From Mucilaginibacter sp. KACC 22773 (GTDB taxonomy: Bacteria > Bacteroidota > Bacteroidia > Sphingobacteriales > Sphingobacteriaceae), in assembly GCF_028736215.1 (NCBI RefSeq), contig NZ_CP117883.1, positions 3,410,001 to 3,474,000 on the forward strand: a stretch of DNA of 64,000 nucleotides, written 5' to 3'. A program made the position numbers and the translations under genes. This document shows, in pieces, positions 55,829 to 64,000 of this stretch (the stretch's first letter is position 1; each line of letters opens with the position of its first letter). A model generated the notes under the pieces. It had not been told where the DNA came from. It was given only the letters and a program-made list of their open reading frames with translations, and ran no database searches.

Positions 55829-57934
55829 TTATTTAAGCCAGATGGTTTGCGTAAAAGCACCGTCAACAGCAGCGTCCCATATCTCTAAACGTGCCCATTT
55901 GCGGCCTTTAAGGTTTTCTGTTAAGGTAAATAACCTGCTGTCAAATGCTTCGGTTGCATCAAGGTTAACACGTTTGCGATAAACCTGCTTACCATCGCCA
56001 GATATGATTTCGGCAAAATTAAGCGGGAATGTCCAGCTGGTTTTAAACGAGATATGGCATTGCCCATTGGCAGGCAAGGCAACAGTTTCGCCGGACGACC
56101 GGCCATTTATTTTAAAATCTTCAATCAATACTTCGCCGGTGGTTGAAAAGAATTTCCCCTGCTGCAACACATCCAAAACAGTTTGCCAGCCTTGTTTATA
56201 TTCCGGTTGTTTATCCAGTTTCAGGTAATTGATATTCATGTGGGCATACATTTCATTTTCCGGTTCGATGCTGAACAAGTCTGCTTCCGAGAGCACTTTT
56301 TTATGCAGGCCCCAGTTATTCATATCGTCCATCAAATCCAGCACCCGTTTCCCCAACCTGGGTTGCGACAAATCGGCTGGCATCGCCTTCCAGGCACCAC
56401 CTAAAAACCTATCCGACAGAAAAAAATCCTCCTTTTTATATGCATCCGGAAACCCTGTTGATCCTTTGGTACGGGCATGTGCAGTCCAGGCCAGGCCATT
56501 TTCGGCTTGCAGCAGCCTCTGCATATCGTTTTTATCACCAATATGGTAAACCTTGCCATGTTCGGCATCGGTAGTTTCGAACGGCGTACCCTGTTTCCTG
56601 TCCATAATCCAGTAAACCGGTTTTGGGAAAAACTCCAGCCAGTGGCCTCCAAAAAACTCATTCGGCTCTTCGCCTGGCAACAACAAAAAATTTGATGAGG
56701 ATAAGCGGGCGCATTGCTCAAACAAAGTTTTCAATTCCTGTAAGCGTTGTTCGCCGGGACCCTTAGGGTGGGCAGTATAGTGAAATTCGGCCAGGTGCAC
56801 CATATTTACGCCAAGCCGTTTAAACACTTTTACAAAGCCGGGGCTGTCGGGTACAGGCTTACCTTTAAGCACCACACTCATAATAAACTCATTATGAAAA
56901 TGGCTGGCCATGGTTTTGTAGCCCGGCAAGGGTTTATAGCTGTCATTATGTGTAAATTGCCTCACATGAGCTATCAACGCCGGTGCGCCATTACTACCTA
57001 ACAGGCAAAAAAAGTTAAGCCGCTGTTTTGTCCCCGGCGGTGCGTTAAACCAGGGTACATAACGTTTATCACCATTTAATTCCTGCCGTATACCAATGCC
57101 AAAGCCGTCGAGCATTTGGCGGTAATTGTTGCCGTACCACACAAATTTGAGGTTAAAAGCTTCATCTAATGGGTAAAAGTATTGGTGCGGCGCCGGGAAA
57201 ACCGCAATGCTCCCTTTATCATTTGTGCCGATGATTGCACGATACTTTACGGCTATGTTTTTAGCGGTATCAGGCTGATTAATAACTGCTGTTTGCAGTT
57301 TTTCGTAAACATCGCTGTAGCTGACGTTTTTTACAGGCCGCTCCTTCCCTACTAAACCGGCATCATACAGTATAGCCGTCGAATCTTTTTGTGTTGATAC
57401 AACCGCTGCTATGTTGAACAGGGGCTGCCCGTTATAGAGTGTTATCTGCAGGTCGCCCTTAAAATTGGGGGCTTCTGCCCCAGTTATTGTAATTACAGTT
57501 CGTGAACCCGAGCTATTTACGTTGATATCCCTTTTATGAAAGTCAACTTTATAGGATTGATGCGGTTTTAGGGGAACCTTATCAAAAAATATATTCCATC
57601 CGTTTTGGGACACCAGGTCGCGCTTGCCTTCGGAGATAATGAACTGCGGATCGACGTTTTGGATAATGGTTTGGTATACGCCGTCTTTACTTAATCCGAT
57701 GCTGTTGAATAATGGTTCGTCATTTTTCAGATTCAATACCAGCCGGCCGTTGTTGCCCTGGCCCGTGGGCCAGGTTATGGTAAATCGGGTGCCGGTTGGG
57801 CTTACGAATACTCCCGGGCTGGTTTTAAACTTTTTTTGCCTGATGATCTGCGCTGATGCGACATCATCAACAAGCAACAAGCCCATTAAAGCAAGGCACG
57901 CGGCAATTAAGTAACTGGTCTTTTTAACCCTCAT
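55829..57934 (-). CDS. secreted PHP/CehA-like metallohydrolase candidate
   Basis: 701 residues with a signal peptide (SYLIAACLALMGLLLVDDVASAQ). The N-terminal 330 residues are beta-rich. The segment from about 345 holds metal-ligand-like motifs in the order SHFHNEF, HLAEFHYTAH and LLLPGEEPNEFFGGHW, which recall PHP-fold phosphoesterases of the CehA/McbA type found in polysaccharide loci. The C-terminal part (IEDFKINGRSSGETVALP) is a beta-sandwich. It ends about 75 bp before nagA and follows the GH5-like gene on the same strand. The fold call rests on motif order only. Confidence 0.55.
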   Translation of the reverse strand: MRVKKTSYLIAACLALMGLLLVDDVASAQIIRQKKFKTSPGVFVSPTGTRFTITWPTGQGNNGRLVLNLKNDEPLFNSIGLSKDGVYQTIIQNVDPQFIISEGKRDLVSQNGWNIFFDKVPLKPHQSYKVDFHKRDINVNSSGSRTVITITGAEAPNFKGDLQITLYNGQPLFNIAAVVSTQKDSTAILYDAGLVGKERPVKNVSYSDVYEKLQTAVINQPDTAKNIAVKYRAIIGTNDKGSIAVFPAPHQYFYPLDEAFNLKFVWYGNNYRQMLDGFGIGIRQELNGDKRYVPWFNAPPGTKQRLNFFCLLGSNGAPALIAHVRQFTHNDSYKPLPGYKTMASHFHNEFIMSVVLKGKPVPDSPGFVKVFKRLGVNMVHLAEFHYTAHPKGPGEQRLQELKTLFEQCARLSSSNFLLLPGEEPNEFFGGHWLEFFPKPVYWIMDRKQGTPFETTDAEHGKVYHIGDKNDMQRLLQAENGLAWTAHARTKGSTGFPDAYKKEDFFLSDRFLGGAWKAMPADLSQPRLGKRVLDLMDDMNNWGLHKKVLSEADLFSIEPENEMYAHMNINYLKLDKQPEYKQGWQTVLDVLQQGKFFSTTGEVLIEDFKINGRSSGETVALPANGQCHISFKTSWTFPLNFAEIISGDGKQVYRKRVNLDATEAFDSRLFTLTENLKGRKWARLEIWDAAVDGAFTQTIWLK

Positions 57935-57990
57935 CGCTATTTATTTAACAAATGCAGGGGCTATTGGCGAAAAAATGGCAAATCGACAAA

Positions 57991-58021
57991 AACTTACGAA
58001 GTTTTTAAAACTTCGTAAGTT
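57991..58021. repeat. perfect 11-bp inverted repeat (hairpin)
   Basis: AACTTACGAAG (57991-58001) and CTTCGTAAGTT (58011-58021) flank a 9-nt A/T loop in the gap between the PHP-like and GH5-like genes. There is no T run directly after it, so it looks more like a dispersed hairpin repeat than a terminator. Confidence 0.6.
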
Positions 58022-58054
58022 TGGGATTTTCAAACATGTCATGGGTACCTCCTA

Positions 58055-58095
58055 ATCTGCACATCTAAAATCTGACATCTGCACATCTGAAATCT
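58055..58095. repeat. two-copy direct repeat, unit about 22 bp
   Basis: The unit ATCTGCACATCTAAAATCTG is followed after two bases by ATCTGCACATCTGAAATCT, differing at one position. It ends at the stop of the GH5-like gene. It is a short tandem repeat of the kind often seen between genes in this group. Confidence 0.6.
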
Positions 58096-59170
58096 ATTTT
58101 CCCCGTCCTGTCAGGCTTTTAATCAGTTCTGTTTCTTCAGTTTTATATGGCGTGCCATCTTTGTGAAAAATATCATGGAACCACAGTTTTGGTTCGGCGC
58201 CATCGGGCATCGGGGTATCCCAGGCATAAATGGTATTGGTTTTGCCGGTTACAAAGCCCCAGTTTATGGCGCCTACGTTTTCTTTTTTCAGCATAGGCAA
58301 TACGGTTGCAAATGTGCTGTTACGCGGGCGGGCCATATATTCGGTGCAGATTAGAGGGCGGCCAATCATTTTCAGGAATTGAACAGTTTTTAGGTGATCA
58401 TCAACCGGCGAATAATCGTGATAAGTAGTTACATCCGAGTTAGCTACCTGGAACTTGTTTAAATCCTCTAATCCCCATGACCACACGCCTGCGCTTACCG
58501 GCTGGCTTGGGTTTACCTGGCGGGCCCATTTAAATACGTTTTTAAGCAGTGGTAAACTTTTATTCCCTTTACCTGAGTTACCCGGCTCGTTATATAAATC
58601 CCAAAGCAATATGCGCTTGTCTGCCTTAAAAGTGTTTAATACGTCCTTCACATATTTTTCCAACACCGGCGAATTGGCCATCTCTTCAGACGCCGGCTGG
58701 CCGGGGTCCTGCGCCCAGCCTGAATTGTGGATGCCAGGTTTTGGCTCGGGTTGTTTACCTGTTTTTGGCACCTTGTTCCAGCAATCGTCAAAAAATACAA
58801 ACATGGTTTTAATGCCGTGTTTGCTGGATATGGCCAGGTATTCGTCCACCCGTTTTTTAAAGCCGGCCGGATCTTGCTGCCAGGCCAGGTGATGCAAAAA
58901 CACCCGCATTACATTCATGCCAATACCTTGCGCATAGCCCAGTTCTTTATCAATAGTCTTCGGGTCGAAGGTATCGGCCTGCCACATTTCCAATTGGTTA
59001 ATGGCGTTGCTGGTTATAAAATCGCTGCCTACAAGCCATTGGTTTTTGGCGTACCAGGCGCTGGCTTTTTGCGGGCTCCAAACGGCTGCTGTTGCTTTTT
59101 GCTGGGCCGATAGCTTCATGCTCAATGGCATTATTAAAGCGATGGCCAAGACTTTTAGTTTAGTTTGCAT
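58094..59170 (-). CDS. secreted GH5-like (clan A) glycoside hydrolase
   Basis: 358 residues with a signal peptide (LKVLAIALIMPLSMKLSAQ). A (beta/alpha)8 barrel is indicated by NVMRVFLHHLAW, KTMFVFFDDCW, LLWDLYNEPGN (acid/base Glu195) and RPLICTEYMARP (nucleophile Glu277). The NEP motif and spacing fit GH5 and related retaining clan-A enzymes. The substrate cannot be read from sequence; neighbours (GH127, GH2) suggest a plant-type heteropolysaccharide. It is 18 bp downstream of the sialidase-like gene. Confidence 0.75.
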   Translation of the reverse strand: MQTKLKVLAIALIMPLSMKLSAQQKATAAVWSPQKASAWYAKNQWLVGSDFITSNAINQLEMWQADTFDPKTIDKELGYAQGIGMNVMRVFLHHLAWQQDPAGFKKRVDEYLAISSKHGIKTMFVFFDDCWNKVPKTGKQPEPKPGIHNSGWAQDPGQPASEEMANSPVLEKYVKDVLNTFKADKRILLWDLYNEPGNSGKGNKSLPLLKNVFKWARQVNPSQPVSAGVWSWGLEDLNKFQVANSDVTTYHDYSPVDDHLKTVQFLKMIGRPLICTEYMARPRNSTFATVLPMLKKENVGAINWGFVTGKTNTIYAWDTPMPDGAEPKLWFHDIFHKDGTPYKTEETELIKSLTGRGK

Positions 59171-59188
59171 GTATAAGTGTTTAATAGT

Positions 59189-60343
59189 TTAATTCAATTT
59201 TTTATTGGTCAAATGTCCTTTTATCATCCAGATAGCGTTGCTGCCATAAGCATCAGTTGATGTTAAGGCGATAATGGTATCATCATTAAGCACACACAGC
59301 GAATTCCACAAGCCATGCTTGTTTAAAGGTACGGTAAATGGCGTGCTTACATTTTTAAAGTTTTTAGCATTATCATCACCAACAGCCACCTGCATACAGG
59401 CCAAATCGCCGTTATTATCCCGGTTTTGCGTGCTTTGGTACGATAGAATAGTTTGCCCGCTGTGCAACTGCCGCAGATAAGGTGCGCCGGCATAAACCGC
59501 CTGGGGCAACCCGGGTGTAAGTGCGTAAGTACGTTCCGCATCGCCAGGGCCGACGGTTTTTTGCCAGTTTTGCGCAATGCTGTTGCGAATGATGGAGGGT
59601 TTAAACTGGCCGCCGCTATTATCTTCAATGGAAAACACTATCTCACCTGTCCCCTTTAACAAAACAGGTACAGGCATCCCGTCGCGGTGGCAGGGTGTGA
59701 ATGTTACAATCTCGGGTTTCTTTGTCCAGCTGAGGCCACCATCGTACGATCTGAAAAGCGAAATATTTTGCTCATTCGATTGCGTAAAGATGCCCTCGTC
59801 TGAATAAAACAACTGAATTTCGCCGGATGGCAACTGCAATTGCGACGGCTCCCAGCAACCATCCTCAAACCGGTAGCCGGCCTGGTATATCAAACGCTCA
59901 TCTGTCCAGGTTTTACCTTCATCATAGCTTTTTTTGGTGATGATGGCGAAGTGTTTAGTAGTATCTGCCACGCCATTTACTTTGTGCGGCCGGGGATTAT
60001 AGGATACCAGCAGCGAGTGGTCTTTCAGTTCCAAAATATCAGGAACGGCCATATTAACACCCGGAACCGATGAAGCCACTTTTACCGGGGCAAGCCAGGT
60101 TTCGCCAAGGTTGGTACTTACGGTACTTTGTATCCCGCCGTCGCCTTCATAAACACAAAGCAGATGACCATTACTGAGTTGTATGGCACGGGCATAGTTG
60201 CCACCACGTGCAGATACCTGTTTTAGCGTCGACTGATCCCACGCGATATCTACCTGATCACTTACTTTCACAGGCGTTTTTTCCTGCCCGCATGACAATT
60301 GCGGGATGAAAAAAAAGATTAGCCAACAGTATTTTCGCCTCAT
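59189..60343 (-). CDS. sialidase-fold (BNR) lipoprotein
   Basis: 384 residues with a lipoprotein signal (WLIFFFIPQLSC, Cys18). Three Asp-box motifs (STNLGETW, SYDEGKTW, SYDGGLSW) show a six-bladed sialidase-like propeller. Catalytic Arg triads of true GH33 sialidases are not evident to me, and GH93 exo-arabinanases share the fold. With GH127 (beta-L-arabinofuranosidase) next to it, an arabinose-directed enzyme is as likely as a sialidase. It should sit at the cell surface or periplasm. Confidence 0.7.
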   Translation of the reverse strand: MRRKYCWLIFFFIPQLSCGQEKTPVKVSDQVDIAWDQSTLKQVSARGGNYARAIQLSNGHLLCVYEGDGGIQSTVSTNLGETWLAPVKVASSVPGVNMAVPDILELKDHSLLVSYNPRPHKVNGVADTTKHFAIITKKSYDEGKTWTDERLIYQAGYRFEDGCWEPSQLQLPSGEIQLFYSDEGIFTQSNEQNISLFRSYDGGLSWTKKPEIVTFTPCHRDGMPVPVLLKGTGEIVFSIEDNSGGQFKPSIIRNSIAQNWQKTVGPGDAERTYALTPGLPQAVYAGAPYLRQLHSGQTILSYQSTQNRDNNGDLACMQVAVGDDNAKNFKNVSTPFTVPLNKHGLWNSLCVLNDDTIIALTSTDAYGSNAIWMIKGHLTNKKLN

Positions 60344-60514
60344 TATTATTTATAGTCAGGTATATTAAAACCTATTTTTTTATTGGACTAAAAAACTGTT
60401 GCGTTCGCAACAGGTGAAACAGATAAAAATATCAATTGCCTAATAATCAACAAATTAATAATTGTCATATTTTAAAAATCGCAACAGTAAGTACTACATC
60501 GCTTTAATAAACGC

Positions 60515-62578
60515 CTATTCTGCTACCGGAAACGATGAGATCCTTAGCCTTGCCCCGCCCATGGGCACCAATGTTAAATTAACTGTTGGCTGGCTGGTTT
60601 TAACCGGGCTTTGAGGCAGCACACCACAAAGGCCATACTGATCAATTGCCCAGCCGGGAATTTGTTTACCTTTGGTTTTTAACTCAATGGGGGCGTTAGC
60701 ATTTGTAAATGGATTATTATCTTTTGGCCATGCACGGTGAATAATTTCAATTGATTTCTCGGGATGTTCCTGGTCAATTACCAAACCATAATTCCAATCA
60801 GATGCGGCGTGAATTTCAAACGATGGCCATTTTTGCGGATCGGCCGTAGGCTGCCAGTGCGAATCGCCCTGGGTTGTGGTACGGCTATCCTCCTTGGTGT
60901 ATTGTTCATCAATTTTGAGCGAATAAGTTAGCGGACCGTATTTTACGCTCACGCTATTCTTATTTTGCTCCCACTGGCGTACTTTTAGTTGCATAGGTAG
61001 ATGCAGGGTTATTTTATCGCCGTTTTTCCAGGTTTTAGCTAATTTGATATAGTCGCCGGTGGTTGAGCTCAATTTTACCGGGATGCCGTTTACCTTTACC
61101 GATGCAGCTTTACACCACTCAGGGATGCGCAGGTAAAGCGGAAAAGCAATAGTTTTTGACGCATTTACCGTAAAGCTCACCTCGTCTTCAAAAGGATATT
61201 TAGTGGTTTCCACAATATTTACATTTACGCCTTTGCCAACTTTTGCCGATACCTGCCCTTGGGTATACAGCTGTGCTGCTATGCCATTATCGGGGGTAGC
61301 CATCCAGCTGTTTTCGGCATAGTATACCCAACCTGCCGCGTGGTTGTGCTGGCAGCAGCGGCTGCTAAAAGGATTCATCATTAAAAACGGACCTTCATTG
61401 GCAATGCCGGGGCTGTGGTTTTTGCCATCGCTAAGCACCATGTTTGGTGCAGTTAAATACCTTAAAGATCGGTAATCGGGCATAAAGGCTGCCGAAAATG
61501 TGTTGAACGCCACATCTTCGCAGTTGGATGCCCAAAAGGTATCGCCGGTTGATCCTAACAGCATTTGATCTGATGTCATTTGCTCAACCATGCCACAGGT
61601 TTCTACGGCCTGGCGCGGGTCGTCATAACCTTTGCGGGCATTTTCATCGGCGCCAAACATGCCGCCGGGTACCTGGCCATATATTTTACGGATAAGGCTG
61701 AAATCGTTATAAGTAGCGGCCAGATCCTTTGGATCATGGCTCTGCAGGTAAAAAGTTGCCGGTTCGCGAAAGCATTGGGCTACGTTTACATTATGCCAGT
61801 TGGGCAGGTTATTGGCCTGGCGCCAATTGGCGGTATTTTTATCCAGTTTTGCAGCCAAATCCAACAGGAATTTATCGCCCGTACGATTGTAAAGCCAGTA
61901 AACGCTCAACATGTTATCCCCGCCGCGGCTGTTTTCCCAATAGTCCTCTAAAAACTCGTTGTCGGGTACGGATAGTTCATACTTAAAGTATTTAGTCATG
62001 AACGGTATTACCCTTGGGTCTTTCGAGTATTCGTAATAAGATTGCAGGCACCAAAGCATAGGCATGTTTGTCCACAGGTCGCGGTTACCTTTATTGGTAC
62101 GGGCCGGGCCAAAATCGCCGTTATCGCGCTGGTTATTTAATACCGCGTCAATCCAGAATTTGGCTTCTTTAATAATCTTTTGATCGCCCAGCATATAGCC
62201 AATATTGGCGTAGCCTTTTAGCCAGTAAGGTAATTCTTCCCAACCATATTCGCCTTTACCTTCTTTATTTAGCCAGGCATTATTGGTTTTTGATAGCCAA
62301 ACGCTTATTTCGCCCAGGTTACCGGTAAGGCCATCGCGCTGCAATTCCAACGCTTTTTTTAGCCAGCCACCTGCGTTTATGCTGCCTACCGGCAGTTTGG
62401 TAAAATATTCGTGCTGCAACGGCGCCCGGTTATTAATGTAATTGGCGTTCACCTGCTGGTTATTAACCTTTGTTATTACCGATGCCTTTACTGCTTGCGC
62501 CGCTGCTGTGTAAATACTGCCGCATATTGCTAAAACAGTCAAGCAGATCACTTTGCCTACTCTATTCATATTATTCAT
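60515..62578 (-). CDS. GH127 beta-L-arabinofuranosidase-like enzyme
   Basis: 687 residues from the ATG at 62578 (MNNMNRVGKVICLTVLAI), with a signal peptide ending TAAAQA. The (alpha/alpha)6 barrel signature of GH127 (formerly DUF1680) is present: EYFTKLPVGSINAGGWLKK near the start, and the zinc/nucleophile site VETCGMVEQ (Glu326, Cys328) and SRCCQHNHAAGW (Cys408, Cys409), which matches the Glu-x-Cys and Cys-Cys ligands of HypBA1. The enzyme removes beta-L-arabinofuranose using a cysteine nucleophile. I trimmed seven residues (MQIIYFT) before the better signal start. Confidence 0.88.
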   Translation of the reverse strand: MNNMNRVGKVICLTVLAICGSIYTAAAQAVKASVITKVNNQQVNANYINNRAPLQHEYFTKLPVGSINAGGWLKKALELQRDGLTGNLGEISVWLSKTNNAWLNKEGKGEYGWEELPYWLKGYANIGYMLGDQKIIKEAKFWIDAVLNNQRDNGDFGPARTNKGNRDLWTNMPMLWCLQSYYEYSKDPRVIPFMTKYFKYELSVPDNEFLEDYWENSRGGDNMLSVYWLYNRTGDKFLLDLAAKLDKNTANWRQANNLPNWHNVNVAQCFREPATFYLQSHDPKDLAATYNDFSLIRKIYGQVPGGMFGADENARKGYDDPRQAVETCGMVEQMTSDQMLLGSTGDTFWASNCEDVAFNTFSAAFMPDYRSLRYLTAPNMVLSDGKNHSPGIANEGPFLMMNPFSSRCCQHNHAAGWVYYAENSWMATPDNGIAAQLYTQGQVSAKVGKGVNVNIVETTKYPFEDEVSFTVNASKTIAFPLYLRIPEWCKAASVKVNGIPVKLSSTTGDYIKLAKTWKNGDKITLHLPMQLKVRQWEQNKNSVSVKYGPLTYSLKIDEQYTKEDSRTTTQGDSHWQPTADPQKWPSFEIHAASDWNYGLVIDQEHPEKSIEIIHRAWPKDNNPFTNANAPIELKTKGKQIPGWAIDQYGLCGVLPQSPVKTSQPTVNLTLVPMGGARLRISSFPVAE

Positions 62579-62671
62579 TGTGAAATATATTATTTGCAAC
62601 TATTTGGCCTTCTTCAGTTCTCTCAAAAGGCTGCTACTCTATGTAAATATCGCTTGAACAATAATAAACGA

Positions 62672-62801
62672 TGTCATTTCGAACGAGGTACGAGGAGAAA
62701 TCCTATGCGACTTGCTCTGCACATGCTTCGCGGAATGCAGGGCGTATAAGATTTCTCTTTCGCTCCCTACACATTACTACGCTCGCTCTATCGAAATGAC
62801 A
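62672..62801. repeat. 130-bp dispersed palindromic repeat
   Basis: The outer arms are TGTCATTTCGA (62672-62682) and TCGAAATGACA (62791-62801); inner arms include GAGAAATC (62694-62701) and GATTTCTC (62750-62757). The element can fold into a long multi-arm hairpin. Similar TGTCATTTCGA...GAGAAATC palindromes are familiar between genes of Sphingobacteriaceae and are probably short non-autonomous repeats. It lies between the GH2 and GH127 genes. Confidence 0.7.
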
Positions 62802-62837
62802 ACTTCTTTTTATATTAACTCTAAAAAGAGACTTTGC

Positions 62838-62875
62838 GACTAAAGTCCTCTCTGTTGAGCGGACTTTAGTCGCCG
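62838..62875. repeat. perfect 13-bp hairpin
   Basis: GCGACTAAAGTCC (62838-62850) pairs with GGACTTTAGTCGC (62863-62875) around a 12-nt loop. It lies 18 bp after the GH2 stop on the minus strand. A CTCTTTTT tract follows on the minus strand a few bases further, so it may end the GH2 transcript, but it may also be another dispersed repeat. Confidence 0.6.
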
Positions 62876-62893
62876 CTAAATCGTTCCTATCAT

Positions 62894-64000
62894 TTATTTC
62901 GCCAACGCCGGATCGTAAAGTTTCACGTTTTCTTTGTGTAACAATTCTACAGGCATTTTAATCACTTTACGATCATAAGTCATAAAACCGTTAACCTCTC
63001 CTTCTACGTCGGTTGTTTGCGTATATACTGCAGCCGAAAGGCCAAGTTTTATAAGTTCCTGCAATCTATCGGTAAAGGTGATATAACGTTTTAGCAGGTC
63101 GTCGCCATTTTTAAAGTTCTGATAGCCCCAATTTTTGTTGGCTTGCCAGGTATGCCCGTCAACAGGCCAGCCAAGGCCGCCAAACTCACCCAGTACCACT
63201 GCTTTGGTTTTACCAAAAATCTCAGGGCGCGGCATTGCGGGGTGCGGGTAGTTATGTAAATCAACAATATTTCCGGTATCGTAAAAGTTACCACCGCTTG
63301 CACTGTTCACCAGCCGCGACGGGTCTTTTTTCATTGTCCATTCTGTAATTTCAACCGTTTTAAATTGTCCCCAGGCCTCGTTAAAAGGTGTCCATACCAC
63401 AATGCAGGGGTAGTTGTATAATGAGTTGATGATGGCGTTCCACTCCTTGCGGTAGTAACCTTCAGATTCGGGCGTACGCTGCTGATCGGTTTGGCCGTCT
63501 AACACGCCGGGGCGGTTTTCCCAGTGGTTACCCAAATCGCCGCTTGGCATATCCTGCCAAAGCAGCATGCCTGTTTTATCGCAATAGTTATAATAGCGGG
63601 CGGGCTCAACCTTAATGTGCTTACGGATCATGTTAAAACCCATTGCTTTTAATTGGTCAATATCGTAGCTCATGGCCTCGTAAGTTGGCGGGGTGTACAA
63701 GCCATCGGGCCACCAGCCCTGGTCAAGCGGGCCGTATTCAAATACAAACTTGTTGTTTAGCAACATACGTTGCACGCCATTAGCATCGGCACCAAGAGAA
63801 ATTTTGCGCATGGCAAAGTAGCTTTTCACTTCATCAACCGGCTTGCCTTTGCGGATAACAGCCACCTGCAAATCGTACAGGAAAGGATCTGTTGTCGACC
63901 ATAATTTTTCGTCCTTTATATTCAATACAGCGTCAGCGCCTGCATCAACTGTTTTTTCGTCTACTTTGGTTTTACCATCCCAGGCAGTTATTTTCAATAG
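62894..64000 (-). CDS. GH2-family glycoside hydrolase (5' part outside window)
   Basis: The frame is open at the right edge; about 369 C-terminal residues are seen and no start codon is present. The visible part covers the end of the beta-sandwich (STTDPFLYDLQVAVIRKGK) and the catalytic barrel: GFNMIRKHIKVEPARYYNYC, VVWTPFNEAWGQ (acid/base Glu) and KAVVLGEFGGLG (nucleophile Glu). This is the beta-galactosidase/beta-glucuronidase family; the substrate is not clear. The gene is upstream of GH127 on the same strand. Confidence 0.88.
   Translation of the reverse strand, partial: LLKITAWDGKTKVDEKTVDAGADAVLNIKDEKLWSTTDPFLYDLQVAVIRKGKPVDEVKSYFAMRKISLGADANGVQRMLLNNKFVFEYGPLDQGWWPDGLYTPPTYEAMSYDIDQLKAMGFNMIRKHIKVEPARYYNYCDKTGMLLWQDMPSGDLGNHWENRPGVLDGQTDQQRTPESEGYYRKEWNAIINSLYNYPCIVVWTPFNEAWGQFKTVEITEWTMKKDPSRLVNSASGGNFYDTGNIVDLHNYPHPAMPRPEIFGKTKAVVLGEFGGLGWPVDGHTWQANKNWGYQNFKNGDDLLKRYITFTDRLQELIKLGLSAAVYTQTTDVEGEVNGFMTYDRKVIKMPVELLHKENVKLYDPALAK

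Noticed and set aside
1..64000. CRISPR arrays and intact rRNA or tRNA genes
   Set aside because: No regularly spaced direct repeats and no complete tRNA or rRNA sequence were found by eye; only a tRNA 3' tail at 35681-35705.

Overview
The window is Bacteroidota DNA, most like Sphingobacteriaceae (Mucilaginibacter/Pedobacter type). The evidence is TraE/TraF/TraG transfer genes of the Bacteroides conjugative-element type, RteC, paired Rhs proteins with a DUF6443-like start, an ISAon1-type insertion sequence, and a secreted-glycosidase locus with an SSS sugar symporter. The genus is an inference.

Region 1 (1-9.1 kb): part of an integrative conjugative element. On the minus strand are a single-pass membrane protein, TraE, TraF, TraG and a cut-off lipoprotein, linked by 4-14 bp overlaps. 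Next come a winged-helix/coiled-coil membrane protein, a methyltransferase, RteC, a Crp/Fnr regulator and a lipoprotein with a papain/NlpC-like C-terminus. The region ends with the back half of a universal stress protein gene and a strong convergent terminator.

Region 2 (9.1-33.6 kb, minus strand): the most unusual part. Seven co-directional genes encode six very large proteins (725-2120 aa), none with a visible signal peptide, and one SUKH (SMI1/KNR4) protein. The order of transcription is: Ig-like repeat protein (810 aa), unknown 725-aa protein, 1097-aa protein ending in a nucleic-acid-deaminase-like toxin domain, SUKH immunity protein, 2120-aa beta-rich protein with a LamG-like part, 1627-aa protein, and 1511-aa protein with FN3, discoidin-like and clan-A glycoside hydrolase domains. 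Base composition drops sharply between about 24.2 and 30.5 kb, covering the toxin/immunity pair and the facing halves of its two neighbours. This looks like a swapped toxin cassette in a conserved frame. I read the operon as a candidate undescribed toxin-delivery or surface-interaction system; no secretion machinery is visible in the window.

Region 3 (34-47.2 kb): an AraC regulator with an NTF2-fold secreted protein, a tRNA 3'-end fragment (possible attachment site), and an Rhs operon of two secreted proteins plus a membrane protein. The Rhs tip looks membrane-active and the following gene is probably its immunity protein. Then come an ISAon1-type element with recognisable ends and fragments of two broken genes.

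Region 4 (47.2-64 kb): carbohydrate use. An SSS symporter is divergent from a LacI regulator with a palindromic operator between them. A histidine kinase whose start looks frameshifted at an A8 tract, a small HTH protein and a six-repeat NHL lipoprotein follow. The last part is a minus-strand run of secreted glycan-degrading genes: GH2 (cut off), GH127, a sialidase-like BNR protein, a GH5-like protein, a PHP-like protein and NagA. No SusC/SusD pair is seen.
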